Positions 22,425-31,159 of a stretch of 37,170 nucleotides of DNA are shown here, one piece after another. Under the pieces are notes generated by a model that ran no database searches, was not told the DNA's origin, and saw nothing but the letters and a program-made list of their open reading frames with translations. The position numbers and the translations under genes are program-made. How positions within the stretch are numbered: position 1 is the first letter of the stretch; the number at the start of each line of letters is the position of its first letter. The stretch is from Longimicrobiaceae bacterium (GTDB lineage Bacteria > Gemmatimonadota > Gemmatimonadetes > Longimicrobiales > Longimicrobiaceae), in contig JASLAX010000227.1 in NCBI GenBank assembly GCA_030146875.1, positions 1 to 37,170 on the forward strand, in the 5' to 3' direction.

Positions 22425-24355
22425 CGCGCCTGCCCCCGCCGCTCGACGCCACCGCCACCCCGCGCGCCCTGGCCTCCACGGTCCTGCGCATGCTGCCGCG
22501 CCGCACGGCGGTGGCGCTGTGCCTGATGGTGCTGGTCTCCATGACGGAGGGGCTCACCGTGGTGCTGCTGCTCCCCCTGCTGGAGGCCGCGGGCGTTCCG
22601 GTGGGCGGGGGCGCCGGCGCGCGCGTGGCCGAGGTCGCCGGCTCGCTCCTCAGCAGGCTGGGGACCCGGCCGTCGCTGGCCTCCATGCTGGGGCTGTACG
22701 TGGTGGTGGTGAGCGCGCAGGCCACGCTGTCGCGGGCGCAGCTCATCACCGTGCACGCGCTGCAGGACGAGGTGGGCTTCCGGATGCGCGACCGGCTGTA
22801 CCGGGCGCTGGCCGGCGCGCGCTGGTCCTTCCTGGCGCGGACGCGCTCCTCCGACCTGGTGCACGCCCTCACCGCGGAGTGCGACCGCGTGCGCTCGGCC
22901 ACGGGGAACGCGCTGGGGATGGCGGCCGCGCTGCTGACGGGGCTGGTCTACCTGGCGCTGGCCCTGCGCGTCTCCGCGCCGGCCACGGCGGCGGCGCTGA
23001 CCTGCGGCGGGCTGCTGCTGCTGGTGGTGCGCGGCCAGCGCGCCGCATCGCACCGGGCCGGGCGCGGCCTGACGCGGGCGGGGGCCGAGGTGCTCTCCGC
23101 CGCCACCGAGCAGGTGCAGGGGATCAAGGCGGTGAAGAGCTTCGGGGCGGAGGCCGCGAGCGCGGACCGCTTCACCGCGCTGGCCCGCGAGGCGCGCGCC
23201 CGCTTCGACGACACGGTGCGGGCCTTCGCCAACGGGCGCGTGACCTTCACCGTGGGCTCCACGGTGCTGCTGGCGATCGTCCTCTGGCTCGCCATCGCGG
23301 GGCTGGGGCTGCCGCCGGCGCTGGCCATCCTGCTCATCTTCCTCTTCTCCCGCCTGGTGCCGCGCTTCTCCGACGTGCAGCAGACCTGGCAGGGAATGCT
23401 GCAGGACCTCCCCGCCTACGCTTCGGTGGCGCAGAAGGTGGCGGACGCCGAGGCGGCGCACGAGCCCACCGCGGCCGGGCCCGCCCCGCGGCTGGAGGAC
23501 GCCGTGCGGCTGGAGGGGGTGTTCTACTCCCACGACGCCGAGCGCGGCGAGGTGCTGCGCGGGCTGGACCTGGAGGTGCCCGCCCGCCGGACCACGGCCG
23601 TGGTCGGCCCCTCCGGCGCCGGGAAGACGACGGTGGCGGACCTGGTGATCGGGCTGGTCTTCCCCGGCCGGGGACGGGTGACGGTGGACGGCGCCGACCT
23701 CTCGCCCGAGACGGCGGTGGCGTGGCGCGGTGGGATCGGCTACGTGGCGCAGGAGACGACGCTCTTCCACGACACAGTGCTGGCGAACGTGCGCTGGTCG
23801 AGGCCGGACGCGACGGACGAGGAGGTGCGCGAGGCGCTGCGGACGGCGGCGGCCGACTTCGTGGACCGCCTTCCCGCCGGGCTGGAGACGGTGGTGGGCG
23901 ACCGCGGGCTGGCGCTCTCCGGCGGGGAGCGGCAGCGCCTGGCGCTGGCCCGCGCCCTCCTGCGCCGCCCCTCGCTGCTGGTGCTGGACGAGGCCACCAG
24001 CGCGCTGGACTCCGAGAGCGAGCGCCGCATCCTGGAGGCGCTGGACGCCCTGCACGGCCGCACGACGATCCTGCTCATCACGCACCGCCTGGCCACGGCG
24101 CGGCGCGCGGACCGCGTCTACGTGCTGGAGGCGGGGCGGGTGGCGGAGGCGGGGAGCTGGGACGAGCTGATCGAGCGCCCGGACGGCCGGCTGCGCCTGA
24201 TGTGGGAGGCGCAGGAGGCCTCCGGCCGCCGCGAGGGCGAGGAAGCCGCCGCCGGCGAGGACCGCGCCACCTCCGCGCGCCGCGGAGCGTCCTCCCTCAC
24301 CCCGTCCGGAGAGGCCGCGCCGGACCCGCGCCAGCTCCCCCTGCCGTTGGACTGA
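22421..24355 (+). CDS. ABC exporter (fused membrane and ATPase domains), lasso D-type
   Basis: 644 residues from GTG 22421, overlapping the previous stop by four bases. About six transmembrane helices lie within residues 25-310 (for example TAVALCLMVLVSMTEGLTVVLLLPLL and VLLAIVLWLAIAGLGLPPALAILLIFLFS). The ATPase domain holds Walker A GPSGAGKTT at about 396, the Q-loop VAQETTLF, signature LSGGERQRLALARALL at about 500, Walker B LLVLDEATSALDS and H-loop LITHR. There is no N-terminal C39 peptidase domain, so it cannot cut leaders itself. It would export the finished peptide, giving immunity as well. It ends the plus-strand operon; its Glu/Ala-rich tail of ~50 residues is not part of the core fold. 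Confidence 0.93.
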   Translation: MTRLPPPLDATATPRALASTVLRMLPRRTAVALCLMVLVSMTEGLTVVLLLPLLEAAGVPVGGGAGARVAEVAGSLLSRLGTRPSLASMLGLYVVVVSAQATLSRAQLITVHALQDEVGFRMRDRLYRALAGARWSFLARTRSSDLVHALTAECDRVRSATGNALGMAAALLTGLVYLALALRVSAPATAAALTCGGLLLLVVRGQRAASHRAGRGLTRAGAEVLSAATEQVQGIKAVKSFGAEAASADRFTALAREARARFDDTVRAFANGRVTFTVGSTVLLAIVLWLAIAGLGLPPALAILLIFLFSRLVPRFSDVQQTWQGMLQDLPAYASVAQKVADAEAAHEPTAAGPAPRLEDAVRLEGVFYSHDAERGEVLRGLDLEVPARRTTAVVGPSGAGKTTVADLVIGLVFPGRGRVTVDGADLSPETAVAWRGGIGYVAQETTLFHDTVLANVRWSRPDATDEEVREALRTAAADFVDRLPAGLETVVGDRGLALSGGERQRLALARALLRRPSLLVLDEATSALDSESERRILEALDALHGRTTILLITHRLATARRADRVYVLEAGRVAEAGSWDELIERPDGRLRLMWEAQEASGRREGEEAAAGEDRATSARRGASSLTPSGEAAPDPRQLPLPLD

Positions 24356-24418
24356 GGGCGGAGCACGTGCGTTCGCGCCGGGGACTCCTCGCCCGTCCAC
24401 CGACGTCTCTGGGAAGAC

Positions 24419-24496
24419 ACGCGGAGTTGAAAAGAGGGTTCGCGGAGTACGCGGGGTGGCTCCGTGCCGTGTCCGCGAACTCCGAGAACTCCGCGT
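24419..24496. repeat. Nested inverted repeat of CGCGGAG type
   Basis: ACGCGGAGTT (24419-24428) pairs with AACTCCGCGT (24487-24496), and inside them GTTCGCGGA (24438-24446) pairs with TCCGCGAAC (24472-24480). It lies in the 272-bp gap between the convergent RiPP and polysaccharide operons. It shares the CGCGGAG motif with the larger element at 4791-4889. Confidence 0.6.
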
Positions 24497-24571
24497 CCTG
24501 GAAGTGTGGCCTCGGCGCCAGACGGGCGCCCGATCGGCGCTGGGGCGCCCATCCGCTCCCCACCAGGAAGC

Positions 24572-24606
24572 GAAGGGCGGGCTCCCGTGGAGGAAGCCCG
24601 CCCTTC
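24572..24606. terminator. Bidirectional terminator hairpin between convergent operons
   Basis: GAAGGGCGGGCT (24572-24583) and AGCCCGCCCTTC (24595-24606) form a perfect 12-bp stem with an 11-base loop, 21 bp past the end of the Wzc-type gene and 217 bp past the exporter. Only short T-runs follow on either side, but position and stem strength fit a terminator for both operons. Confidence 0.65.
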
Positions 24607-24627
24607 TCGTCGTCCGGACGGCCGAGG

Positions 24628-27054
24628 CTACTCGCCTTCCTCGGGCGGGTGGCCGTAGTAGTCGTAGTAGTACCCGTACCGCCCGTAGTTCTGCACCTTC
24701 TGGTCGGGGTCGTTCAGCACGACGCCCACCATCCGCGCGCCCAGCGCGCGGAGCTGGCGCACCGCGTACTGCGCCGACTGCCGCTCCGTCTTGCCCGCCC
24801 GGACCACCAGGAGCACGGCGTCCACCTGCACGCCCAGGATCTCCGCGTCGGCGGCGGCGAGCACCGGGGGGGTGTCCACCAGCACCAGGTCGAACGCCGC
24901 GGCCAGGTCGGAGAGCATCCGCGTCATCACCGCGCCGCCCAGCAGCTCCGACGCGTCCGGCACCAGCTTGCCGGAGGGGACGATGGAGAGCCCCTCCACC
25001 TTCGAGGGCCGCGTCACCTCCTCCACCGACACGTTGCCCTGCAGCACGTCCGTCACGCCCGGAACGCGCGTGACCTCGAAGAGCGTGTGCAGCCGGGCGC
25101 GGCGCAGGTCGCAGTCCACCAGCACCACCCGCAGCCCCTGCTGGGCGAAGGTGACGGCCAGGTTGGAGCTGACGGTGCTCTTCCCCTCCGCCGCCGCGGC
25201 GCTGGTGACCATCAGCATGCGGGGGCGCGAGCCCCCGCCCGAGAAGATCAGGTGCGTGCGCAGCTTGCGGTACGCCTGCGAGCTGGCGGAGTGCTGGTCG
25301 GTCACGGTCACCAGCGACGCGGCGGGATCCGGCGGGAGCTGCATCCGCCGGGACAGCACCTTGCGCGCCGTGGGCCGCCCGCCGTCACCGATGCGGGGGA
25401 TCACCGCCAGCGCGGGAAGGCCCAGCGACTCCTCCACGTCCTCGCGGCGCACCAGGGCGCTGTTCATCCGGTCCAGCACCACCGCCCCCGCGCCGCCCAG
25501 CGCCAGGCCCGCCAGCAGCGCGAACAGGAAGCGCCGCCGCGTGCCGGTGCCCAGCGGTCCGCCGGGGACCACCGCCTCGTCCACGATCTCCACCTGCCCG
25601 GACTCCACCGCCTCGTCCATCCGCGCCCGCTGCTGCTCCAGCAGCAGGTCGTCCACCAGCTTCTGGAGCGTGGAGACCTGGCCGGTCAGGCGGGCCTCCT
25701 CGGCCTCGGCGTCGGGGAGCACGCGCATGCGCGCCGCGTCGGAGGCGAGCACCCGGTCCATCACCGCGATCTGCGAGGCCAGCGCCGCCGTGCGGGCGGC
25801 CACGGCGCGCACCAGCCGCCCGCGCGCCGAGACGATCAGCGAGTCGATGCGCTGCACGTCGGGGTGCGCCTGGGCGGTGGACCACGGCCCGCTGGTGAGC
25901 GAGTCGCGCGCCGTCTGGTAGCGGATGAGCTGCTCGTGCAGCCGCAGGATCCCCACGTTGTTGGAGATCTGCGGCGACGCCGCCAGCGCGGCCACCTCCT
26001 CGTCGCCGCCCCTGCCCCGCCCCGCCGCGAGCTGCGCGGCCAGCGCCGTGTACACCCGGCGCTCCTGCTCCACCTCGTCGCGGCGCAGCGTCAGGTTGGT
26101 GAGCCCCTCCTGCGTGGCGGCGAACTTCTCGCGCGACGAGAACGCCTGCACGCCCTTGCGGAAGCCGCTCAGCGCGAACTGCGCCTCCACCAGCATGGAG
26201 TCGGTGGAGCGGAGCTGCTCCCGCAGGAAGATGCGGCGGCGGCGCGAGCGCTGCTTGGCCGACTCGGCGTTGAGGGCCTGGAACGAGTGGGCGGCCGCGT
26301 TCACCACCCGTGTAGCGAGGTACGGGTCGTAGCTGGTGTACGAGATGTCGATGACGTTGGTCAGCTCGCGGGGCTGCGCCTGCACGCCGCCCTGGATCTC
26401 GTGCACGGCCTGCTCGTGCGGCACGATTCGGAAGAGCGCGCTCGACACCCCGGGCGGGCCGGTCACCGTCATGCGCACCCCCCCCACCGCGAACGGCTCG
26501 CCAAAGCGCGCCTGCGCGCGCGCCGTGGAGGTGCGGGCGCGGACCCCCGCGGGCCCGAACTCCAGGCGCAGCGTGTCGGGGCGCTGGGAGTGCTCCACCT
26601 GCACCCCCTGCAGCACGCGCTGGGGGAACTCCGGCCGCTCCGGCCGGAGCCGCAGCCCCAGCGAGTCCACCACGTCGGCCGCCACCGCGCGGGAGCGCAG
26701 GAGCTGGATCTGCGAGAGGATGGGGTCGGTGTAGTAGCCGGACCACCCGTCGCTGGCCGGGTTGGCCAGGTTGCCCACGATCTCCTGCCGCGCGTTCACC
26801 AGCCGCACCGAGGCGCCCGCGGCGTACATGGGCACCTCGCGGCTGAGCCGCCAGGCGGCCACGCCCAGCGCCAGCACCGTGGTGACCAGCATCAGCCACC
26901 AGTAGCGCCGCAGCGCCGCCACGTAGTCGCCGATGGGGATTCCCTCCGCGGCGCCGGGCGCGTCGTAGAGCGCGGCGACCGACACCGGGCGCTGGAGCCC
27001 CGGGTCGGGCTCGCGCTCGAACGGCGGGAGCGGGGCGGGATGGATTCGCGGCAA
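24628..27054 (-). CDS. Wzc-type polysaccharide co-polymerase / BY-kinase
   Basis: 808 residues from a proposed TTG at 27054 (AGGA just upstream, two bases after the preceding stop); a GTG at 26985 is the alternative. Transmembrane segment 1 (YWWLMLVTTVLALGVAAW) opens a Wzz domain, with a long periplasmic coiled-coil region (residues ~180-460). Transmembrane segment 2 is RFLFALLAGLALGGAGAVV. The cytoplasmic tyrosine kinase has Walker A SAAAAEGKSTVSSN at about 621, Walker A' VVLVDCDLRRARLH and Walker B LVLVDTPPVL. The C-terminus carries a Tyr cluster (YGRYGYYYDYYG) for autophosphorylation. It controls chain length and export with the Wza-type protein. It is the last gene of the minus-strand operon. 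Confidence 0.93.
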   Translation of the reverse strand: MPRIHPAPLPPFEREPDPGLQRPVSVAALYDAPGAAEGIPIGDYVAALRRYWWLMLVTTVLALGVAAWRLSREVPMYAAGASVRLVNARQEIVGNLANPASDGWSGYYTDPILSQIQLLRSRAVAADVVDSLGLRLRPERPEFPQRVLQGVQVEHSQRPDTLRLEFGPAGVRARTSTARAQARFGEPFAVGGVRMTVTGPPGVSSALFRIVPHEQAVHEIQGGVQAQPRELTNVIDISYTSYDPYLATRVVNAAAHSFQALNAESAKQRSRRRRIFLREQLRSTDSMLVEAQFALSGFRKGVQAFSSREKFAATQEGLTNLTLRRDEVEQERRVYTALAAQLAAGRGRGGDEEVAALAASPQISNNVGILRLHEQLIRYQTARDSLTSGPWSTAQAHPDVQRIDSLIVSARGRLVRAVAARTAALASQIAVMDRVLASDAARMRVLPDAEAEEARLTGQVSTLQKLVDDLLLEQQRARMDEAVESGQVEIVDEAVVPGGPLGTGTRRRFLFALLAGLALGGAGAVVLDRMNSALVRREDVEESLGLPALAVIPRIGDGGRPTARKVLSRRMQLPPDPAASLVTVTDQHSASSQAYRKLRTHLIFSGGGSRPRMLMVTSAAAAEGKSTVSSNLAVTFAQQGLRVVLVDCDLRRARLHTLFEVTRVPGVTDVLQGNVSVEEVTRPSKVEGLSIVPSGKLVPDASELLGGAVMTRMLSDLAAAFDLVLVDTPPVLAAADAEILGVQVDAVLLVVRAGKTERQSAQYAVRQLRALGARMVGVVLNDPDQKVQNYGRYGYYYDYYGHPPEEGE

Positions 27055-27059
27055 GTTTC

Positions 27060-28079
27060 CTATCCGGTTGGGGCGGCGGGGGCGCGCTCGTCCTCGCCCG
27101 CGAGGTACCAGCGCACGGTCTCCCGCAGCCCCTCGCGAAAGCCGGTGCGGGCGCGGAACCCGAAGCGATCCAGGGCCCGCGAGGTGTCGAGCTGGCGTCG
27201 GGGCTGCCCGTCCGGCTTGGACGGGTCGAAGACGATGCGGCCGCGGTATCCCACGGCCTCGGCGATCAGCGCGGCCAGGTCGGCGATGCGCAGCTCCCGA
27301 CCCGTACCCACGTTCACCGGCTCGGGTCCATCGTACCGCTCCGCGGCCAGCACCACGGCGCGCGCGCAGTCCTCCACGTACAGGAACTCGCGCGAGGCGT
27401 TCCCCGTTCCCCACACCGCCAGCTCGGCCGCGCCGGAGCGGTGCGCCTCGACCGCGCGGCGGATCAGCGAGGGCACCACGTGGCCGCGCTCCACGTCGAA
27501 CGAGTCGCGCGGGCCGTACAGGTTCACGGGGAGCAGGTAGATGCCGTGCATGCCGTACTGCTGCCGGTAGGCCTGGAGCTGCACCAGCAGGGCCTTCTTG
27601 GCGATCCCGTAGGGCGCGTTGGTCTCCTCGGGGTAGCCGTTCCACAGGTCGTCCTCGTGGAACGGCACGGGGGAGTGCTTGGGATAGGCGCACACCGTGC
27701 CCAGCTGCAGCAGCTTCTCCACCCCGGTCAGGCGGGCCTCCTCGATCACCAGCATCCCCATCATGAGGTTGCGGTAGAAGAAGCTCCCCGGCTCGGCCCG
27801 GTTCGCGCCGATCCCGCCGACCTCGGCGGCCAGGTGCATCACCACGTCGGGGCGCGCCTCGCGGAACACGGTGCGCACGGCGTCGGGCTGGGTCAGGTCG
27901 TAGGCGCGGGAGCGGGGCACGTGGACGTGGCCGGCGCCCAGCGACCGCAGCAGGTCCACCACGTGCGAGCCCAGGAAGCCGCCACCGCCGGTCACCAGCA
28001 CGCGGCGCCCGCGCCAGAAGCCCGGGTCGGGCTCGCGCTCGTCGGAGTGCCGCGCCGGAGAGAGGTCGAGCTCGGTCAT
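27060..28079 (-). CDS. GDP-L-fucose synthase
   Basis: 339 residues. NADP-dependent epimerase/reductase that converts GDP-4-keto-6-deoxy-mannose to GDP-L-fucose. Seen: Rossmann VLVTGGGGFLGSHVV (about 27-41), MHLAAEVGGIGAN, catalytic Ser/Thr region LLQLGTVCAYPKH, YGIAKKALL with the Tyr-x-x-x-Lys pair, and LPVNLYGPRDSFD. These fit GDP-fucose synthase (Fcl/WcaG) better than general sugar epimerases. The first ~24 residues are an extra tail. Its ATG overlaps the stop of the upstream glycosyltransferase gene (ATGA). The partner GDP-mannose dehydratase is not in the window. Its presence suggests fucose, or a related 6-deoxyhexose, in the polymer. Confidence 0.9.
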   Translation of the reverse strand: MTELDLSPARHSDEREPDPGFWRGRRVLVTGGGGFLGSHVVDLLRSLGAGHVHVPRSRAYDLTQPDAVRTVFREARPDVVMHLAAEVGGIGANRAEPGSFFYRNLMMGMLVIEEARLTGVEKLLQLGTVCAYPKHSPVPFHEDDLWNGYPEETNAPYGIAKKALLVQLQAYRQQYGMHGIYLLPVNLYGPRDSFDVERGHVVPSLIRRAVEAHRSGAAELAVWGTGNASREFLYVEDCARAVVLAAERYDGPEPVNVGTGRELRIADLAALIAEAVGYRGRIVFDPSKPDGQPRRQLDTSRALDRFGFRARTGFREGLRETVRWYLAGEDERAPAAPTG

Positions 28080-29227
28080 CGCGAGGCGTTGCGGGGGGAA
28101 TCGGCGGCGCCGGGCGGAGCGCCCGCCGCGGCGTCGTGGTAGGACTGGAGCACGGCGCGGGCCATTCCGTCCAGCGAGAAGTGGCGGCGCACCCGGTCCC
28201 GCCCGGCGGCGCCATGACGTGCGCGCGCCCCCGGCGCCGCCAGCAGGCCCGCGAGCGCCGCCGCCAGGGCCTGCGCGTCGCGCGGGGGAACGGTGGCCCC
28301 GGTCACGCCGTGCGGCGAGACCCAGGGCACGCCGGTGTCGAGCGAGGTGTTCACCACCGGGAGCCCGGCGGCCATCGCCTCGAGCTGGACGATCGCGAAC
28401 GCCTCGCTCCGCGCCACCGAGGGCAGGGCGAACACGTCGGCGGCGTGCAGCCAGGGGCGCAGGTCGGGAACGCTGCCGGCGAAGTGGACCCGGTCCGCCA
28501 CCCCGGCATCCCTCGCCAGGCTCTCCAGCGGGCCGCGGAGGGGCCCGTTCCCCACCAGCACCAGGCGCCCGGGAACGTCCTTCATGGCCCGTACAAGGTA
28601 CTCGAACCCCTTGTAGTACACCAGCCTGCCCACCGCCAGCACCATCCCCGGCCCGTACCGCGAGCGAAGCTCCTCCACCACCTTGGGGTCCGGCGGGTCG
28701 AACACCGCGGGCGGCACCCCGAAGGGCACCACGCGGCAGCGCGCGGCGTGCGCCCTGAGCGGCGCGGAGGAGGCGAGCAGCGGCGGCGAGGAGACCAGGA
28801 TGGCGGCGGCGCGCCCCAGCAGCCGGTCCAGCACCGGCCGGAACGCCGCCCCCAGCACCCGCTGGCGCACGATGTCGCTGTGGTACGTCACCACCAGCGC
28901 CCCGCGGTGGCCGCTGGCCAGGTACGACAGGGTGGCCGTGGGGTTGGGATGGTGCAGGTGCACCACGTCGTCGGCGCGGGCGGCGATCTCGCGCGCCATG
29001 CCGGGGTTGAACGGGGCCGAGGCCACCGTGGCGTAGGTGGCGACGCGCGCGACCGGGATGCCGTCCACCGTCTCCCGCACCGTCCCCCGGCCGTCGGCGG
29101 ACACGACGACGCGCAGGTCGACCTCGCCCTTCAGCGCGCCGCAGAGCGCCTCCAGGTGGCTCTCCATGCCCCCCAGGTGCGGCGGGTAGTACTTCCCCAC
29201 CTGCAGCACGCGGAGCCGCTCAGCCAC
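28076..29227 (-). CDS. GT4-family glycosyltransferase
   Basis: 383 residues from GTG 29227. GT-B fold: N-terminal half with VLQVGKYYPPHLGGMESHLEALC, VVHLHHPNPTATLSYL and VVTYHSDIVRQ. C-terminal half with MVLAVGRLVYYKGFEYLVRAMK and FALPSVARSEAFAIVQLEAMAAGLPVVNT, the E-x7-E-like donor motif of GT4. It adds a sugar from a nucleotide donor to the lipid-linked repeat unit. The sugar is unknown; mannose-like donors are common in this family. Overlaps fcl by four bases and its upstream neighbour by eight. Confidence 0.9.
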   Translation of the reverse strand: MAERLRVLQVGKYYPPHLGGMESHLEALCGALKGEVDLRVVVSADGRGTVRETVDGIPVARVATYATVASAPFNPGMAREIAARADDVVHLHHPNPTATLSYLASGHRGALVVTYHSDIVRQRVLGAAFRPVLDRLLGRAAAILVSSPPLLASSAPLRAHAARCRVVPFGVPPAVFDPPDPKVVEELRSRYGPGMVLAVGRLVYYKGFEYLVRAMKDVPGRLVLVGNGPLRGPLESLARDAGVADRVHFAGSVPDLRPWLHAADVFALPSVARSEAFAIVQLEAMAAGLPVVNTSLDTGVPWVSPHGVTGATVPPRDAQALAAALAGLLAAPGARARHGAAGRDRVRRHFSLDGMARAVLQSYHDAAAGAPPGAADSPRNASR

Positions 29228-30377
29228 GCAGGACCTGCCGGTAGACGTCCACCAGTCCGCGTCCGTACGCCGCCACGGAGTGCGCCTCCGCGATCCGCAG
29301 CCCCGCGTCGCGCCTCCTCCCGCGCTCCTCCCCGTCCTCCGTCAGCAGGCTCCGCAGCGCCGCCGCCCACGCGTCCACGTCCCCCACCCGCGCGTACGCC
29401 GCCGCCTCTCCCCCCACCTCGCGGAGCACGGGGAGGTCGCTCGCCAGCACGGGGGTCCCGCACGCCAGCGCCTCCAGCACCGGCAGCCCGAACCCCTCGC
29501 GCTCCGACGGCACCAGCACCGCGGCCGCGCGCCGGACCAGCGCCGCCAGGACCGGCCGCCTCAGCGGAGGAAGGTCCACGACACGCGAGGAGACCCCGAG
29601 GCGCTCCGCCTCCGCCCGCAGCTCCGGCGTCAGCGTCCCGCCCGCGCGGAGCAGGCGGACGCGGGGCTCCCCCTCCGCCATCCGCGCCAGGACGCGCAGC
29701 AGGACGTCCACCCGCTTCCTCGGCGCCACGCTGCCCACGTGGAGCAGGTCGGTGCCCGTCCCGCCGTCCCCGCGCGCGGCGAGGCGGGCGGCCTCCGCGT
29801 CGGCCGCGGCGTCCGCCCCGGGCGAGAAGTCGGGATGGACGGGGAGCGGGACCACGCGGGCCCTCTCCCCCCGCACGACCCCGCGCGCCACCGCGTCGTC
29901 GCGCATCGTCTGCGCGTCGAACACCACGCGGGCGGCGCGGCGGAGGCCGGAGAGGACGCGGCCCTGCATGGCGCGGAAGGCGGCGGAGCGCGGCTCGGCG
30001 GCGGGCTCCAGCAGGGAGCGGAACGCGTCCAGGTCGTGACAGGTGACGATGGCGCGGCCGGGGGGAAGGACGTGCACGAGCTGGGCGTAGGAGTGGTCGA
30101 CCACGTGGAAGAGGTCGAAGCGTCCGCGCGCCGCGCGCAGGCGGAGCGGGTAGAGGAGGTGCCGGTTGAGCGCGCGGTCCACGTCCGCCAGCCGCTTCCC
30201 CGCGGCCCGCGCGCGGGCGAGGAGGGTGGTGGAGGGGGGGAGGAACGCCTCCGCCTCCACCTCCCCGCCGCCGGCCAGGCGCAGCGCGTCGGTCGTCGTC
30301 TCGCCGACCAGGTCCATGCTGGGCCAGCGCTCCTCGCGCAGGACGTGGACGACGGCGATCCTGGCCGGCACGCTCAC
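29220..30377 (-). CDS. GT4-family glycosyltransferase
   Basis: 385 residues from GTG 30377, chosen because it overlaps the stop of the methyltransferase (GTGA) and begins at the first strand (PARIAVVHVLREERWPSMDL). A longer frame would run into the preceding gene. C-terminal GT-B half: LLHVGSVAPRKRVDVLLRVLARM, VPSEREGFGLPVLEALACGTPVLASDLPVLREVGGEAA, the strongest motif, with both Glu of E-x7-E. It is a retaining GT4 enzyme acting at the inner membrane. Donor and acceptor are unknown. Confidence 0.9.
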   Translation of the reverse strand: MSVPARIAVVHVLREERWPSMDLVGETTTDALRLAGGGEVEAEAFLPPSTTLLARARAAGKRLADVDRALNRHLLYPLRLRAARGRFDLFHVVDHSYAQLVHVLPPGRAIVTCHDLDAFRSLLEPAAEPRSAAFRAMQGRVLSGLRRAARVVFDAQTMRDDAVARGVVRGERARVVPLPVHPDFSPGADAAADAEAARLAARGDGGTGTDLLHVGSVAPRKRVDVLLRVLARMAEGEPRVRLLRAGGTLTPELRAEAERLGVSSRVVDLPPLRRPVLAALVRRAAAVLVPSEREGFGLPVLEALACGTPVLASDLPVLREVGGEAAAYARVGDVDAWAAALRSLLTEDGEERGRRRDAGLRIAEAHSVAAYGRGLVDVYRQVLRG

Positions 30378-31159
30378 CGGCGCTCGCAGACGAGCCACGC
30401 CTGGGAGTTCAGCAGCGCGCCCAGCGGCGGCAGGGGGGAGAAGCGGGTGCGGCGGACGTCGAAGCGCTCCTCCAGGCGGCGGCGGAGCCACTTCCAGTTG
30501 AAGCCCTTGTGCCCGTGGTAGTCGAAGGGCCGCCCTCCCGCGTCTCCCCGGTAGACGGGGCGCGGGAACGGGGGCTCGTCCCCCGGGGCCAGGGCGCGGA
30601 GGAGCTCGGCGGCCGAGTAGCGCTCGCGGTCGCGGTATCCCTCAGGCCCGCGCCAGGCGGCGACGGCGCGGACGAGCTGTTTTCCGACGAGGGAGGGCCC
30701 CGTCTCCACCGGCACGCTTACGACCAGCGTGCCCCCCGGCGCGAGCAGGCGATGGATCGAGGAGAGGGCGTCCTCCGTCGTCGCCTCCGTGCAGTGCTCC
30801 AGCACCTCGGTGCAGACGGCGGTGCCGAAGCTGCCGTCCGGGAGCGCCGCGGCGTCCTCCACCGTCGCGAAGCCCACGCCGGGAAGGCCGCCGAAGCGCT
30901 CCGTGCCGGTGGCGACCAGGGCGGGGTCGACCTCCACCCCCACGGAGCGCGGGAAGCGGTCGTGGACCAGGGCGACCAGGGTCCCGTCGCCGCATCCCCA
31001 GTCCAGCAGGTCCCCCTTCGCGTGCCCGCGGAGGAGGTCCACGGCGGTGCGGAAGCGCGCCGTGTGGCTCCACCGGAGGACGGGGTTGCTCCCGAAGAGG
31101 TGCTTGCGGGCGTACTCGCCGCCCGCCAGGACGTCGCGGTCCGCCCCGTCCGCCTTCAC
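30374..31159 (-). CDS. SAM-dependent methyltransferase (type 11-like)
   Basis: 261 residues from GTG 31159 overlapping the upstream stop (GTGA). SAM site LLDWGCGDGTLVALVHDRFP (about 41-60), VGVEVDPAL, then DAAALPDGSFGTAVCTEVLEHC and LLAPGGTLVVSVPVE: all class I methyltransferase motifs in order. The C-terminal part (GFNWKWLRRRLEERFDVRRTRFSPLPPLGALLNSQ) resembles sugar or lipid methyltransferases in polysaccharide loci. It probably methylates a sugar of the repeat unit or modifies its end. Target atom unknown. Confidence 0.85.
   Translation of the reverse strand: MKADGADRDVLAGGEYARKHLFGSNPVLRWSHTARFRTAVDLLRGHAKGDLLDWGCGDGTLVALVHDRFPRSVGVEVDPALVATGTERFGGLPGVGFATVEDAAALPDGSFGTAVCTEVLEHCTEATTEDALSSIHRLLAPGGTLVVSVPVETGPSLVGKQLVRAVAAWRGPEGYRDRERYSAAELLRALAPGDEPPFPRPVYRGDAGGRPFDYHGHKGFNWKWLRRRLEERFDVRRTRFSPLPPLGALLNSQAWLVCERR

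Noticed and set aside
22048..27540. Very long open frame (over 1800 codons) crossing the exporter, the intergenic gap and the kinase gene
   Set aside because: It runs antisense or out of frame to well-recognised proteins, contains no family motifs, and is an expected artefact of GC-rich codon use.
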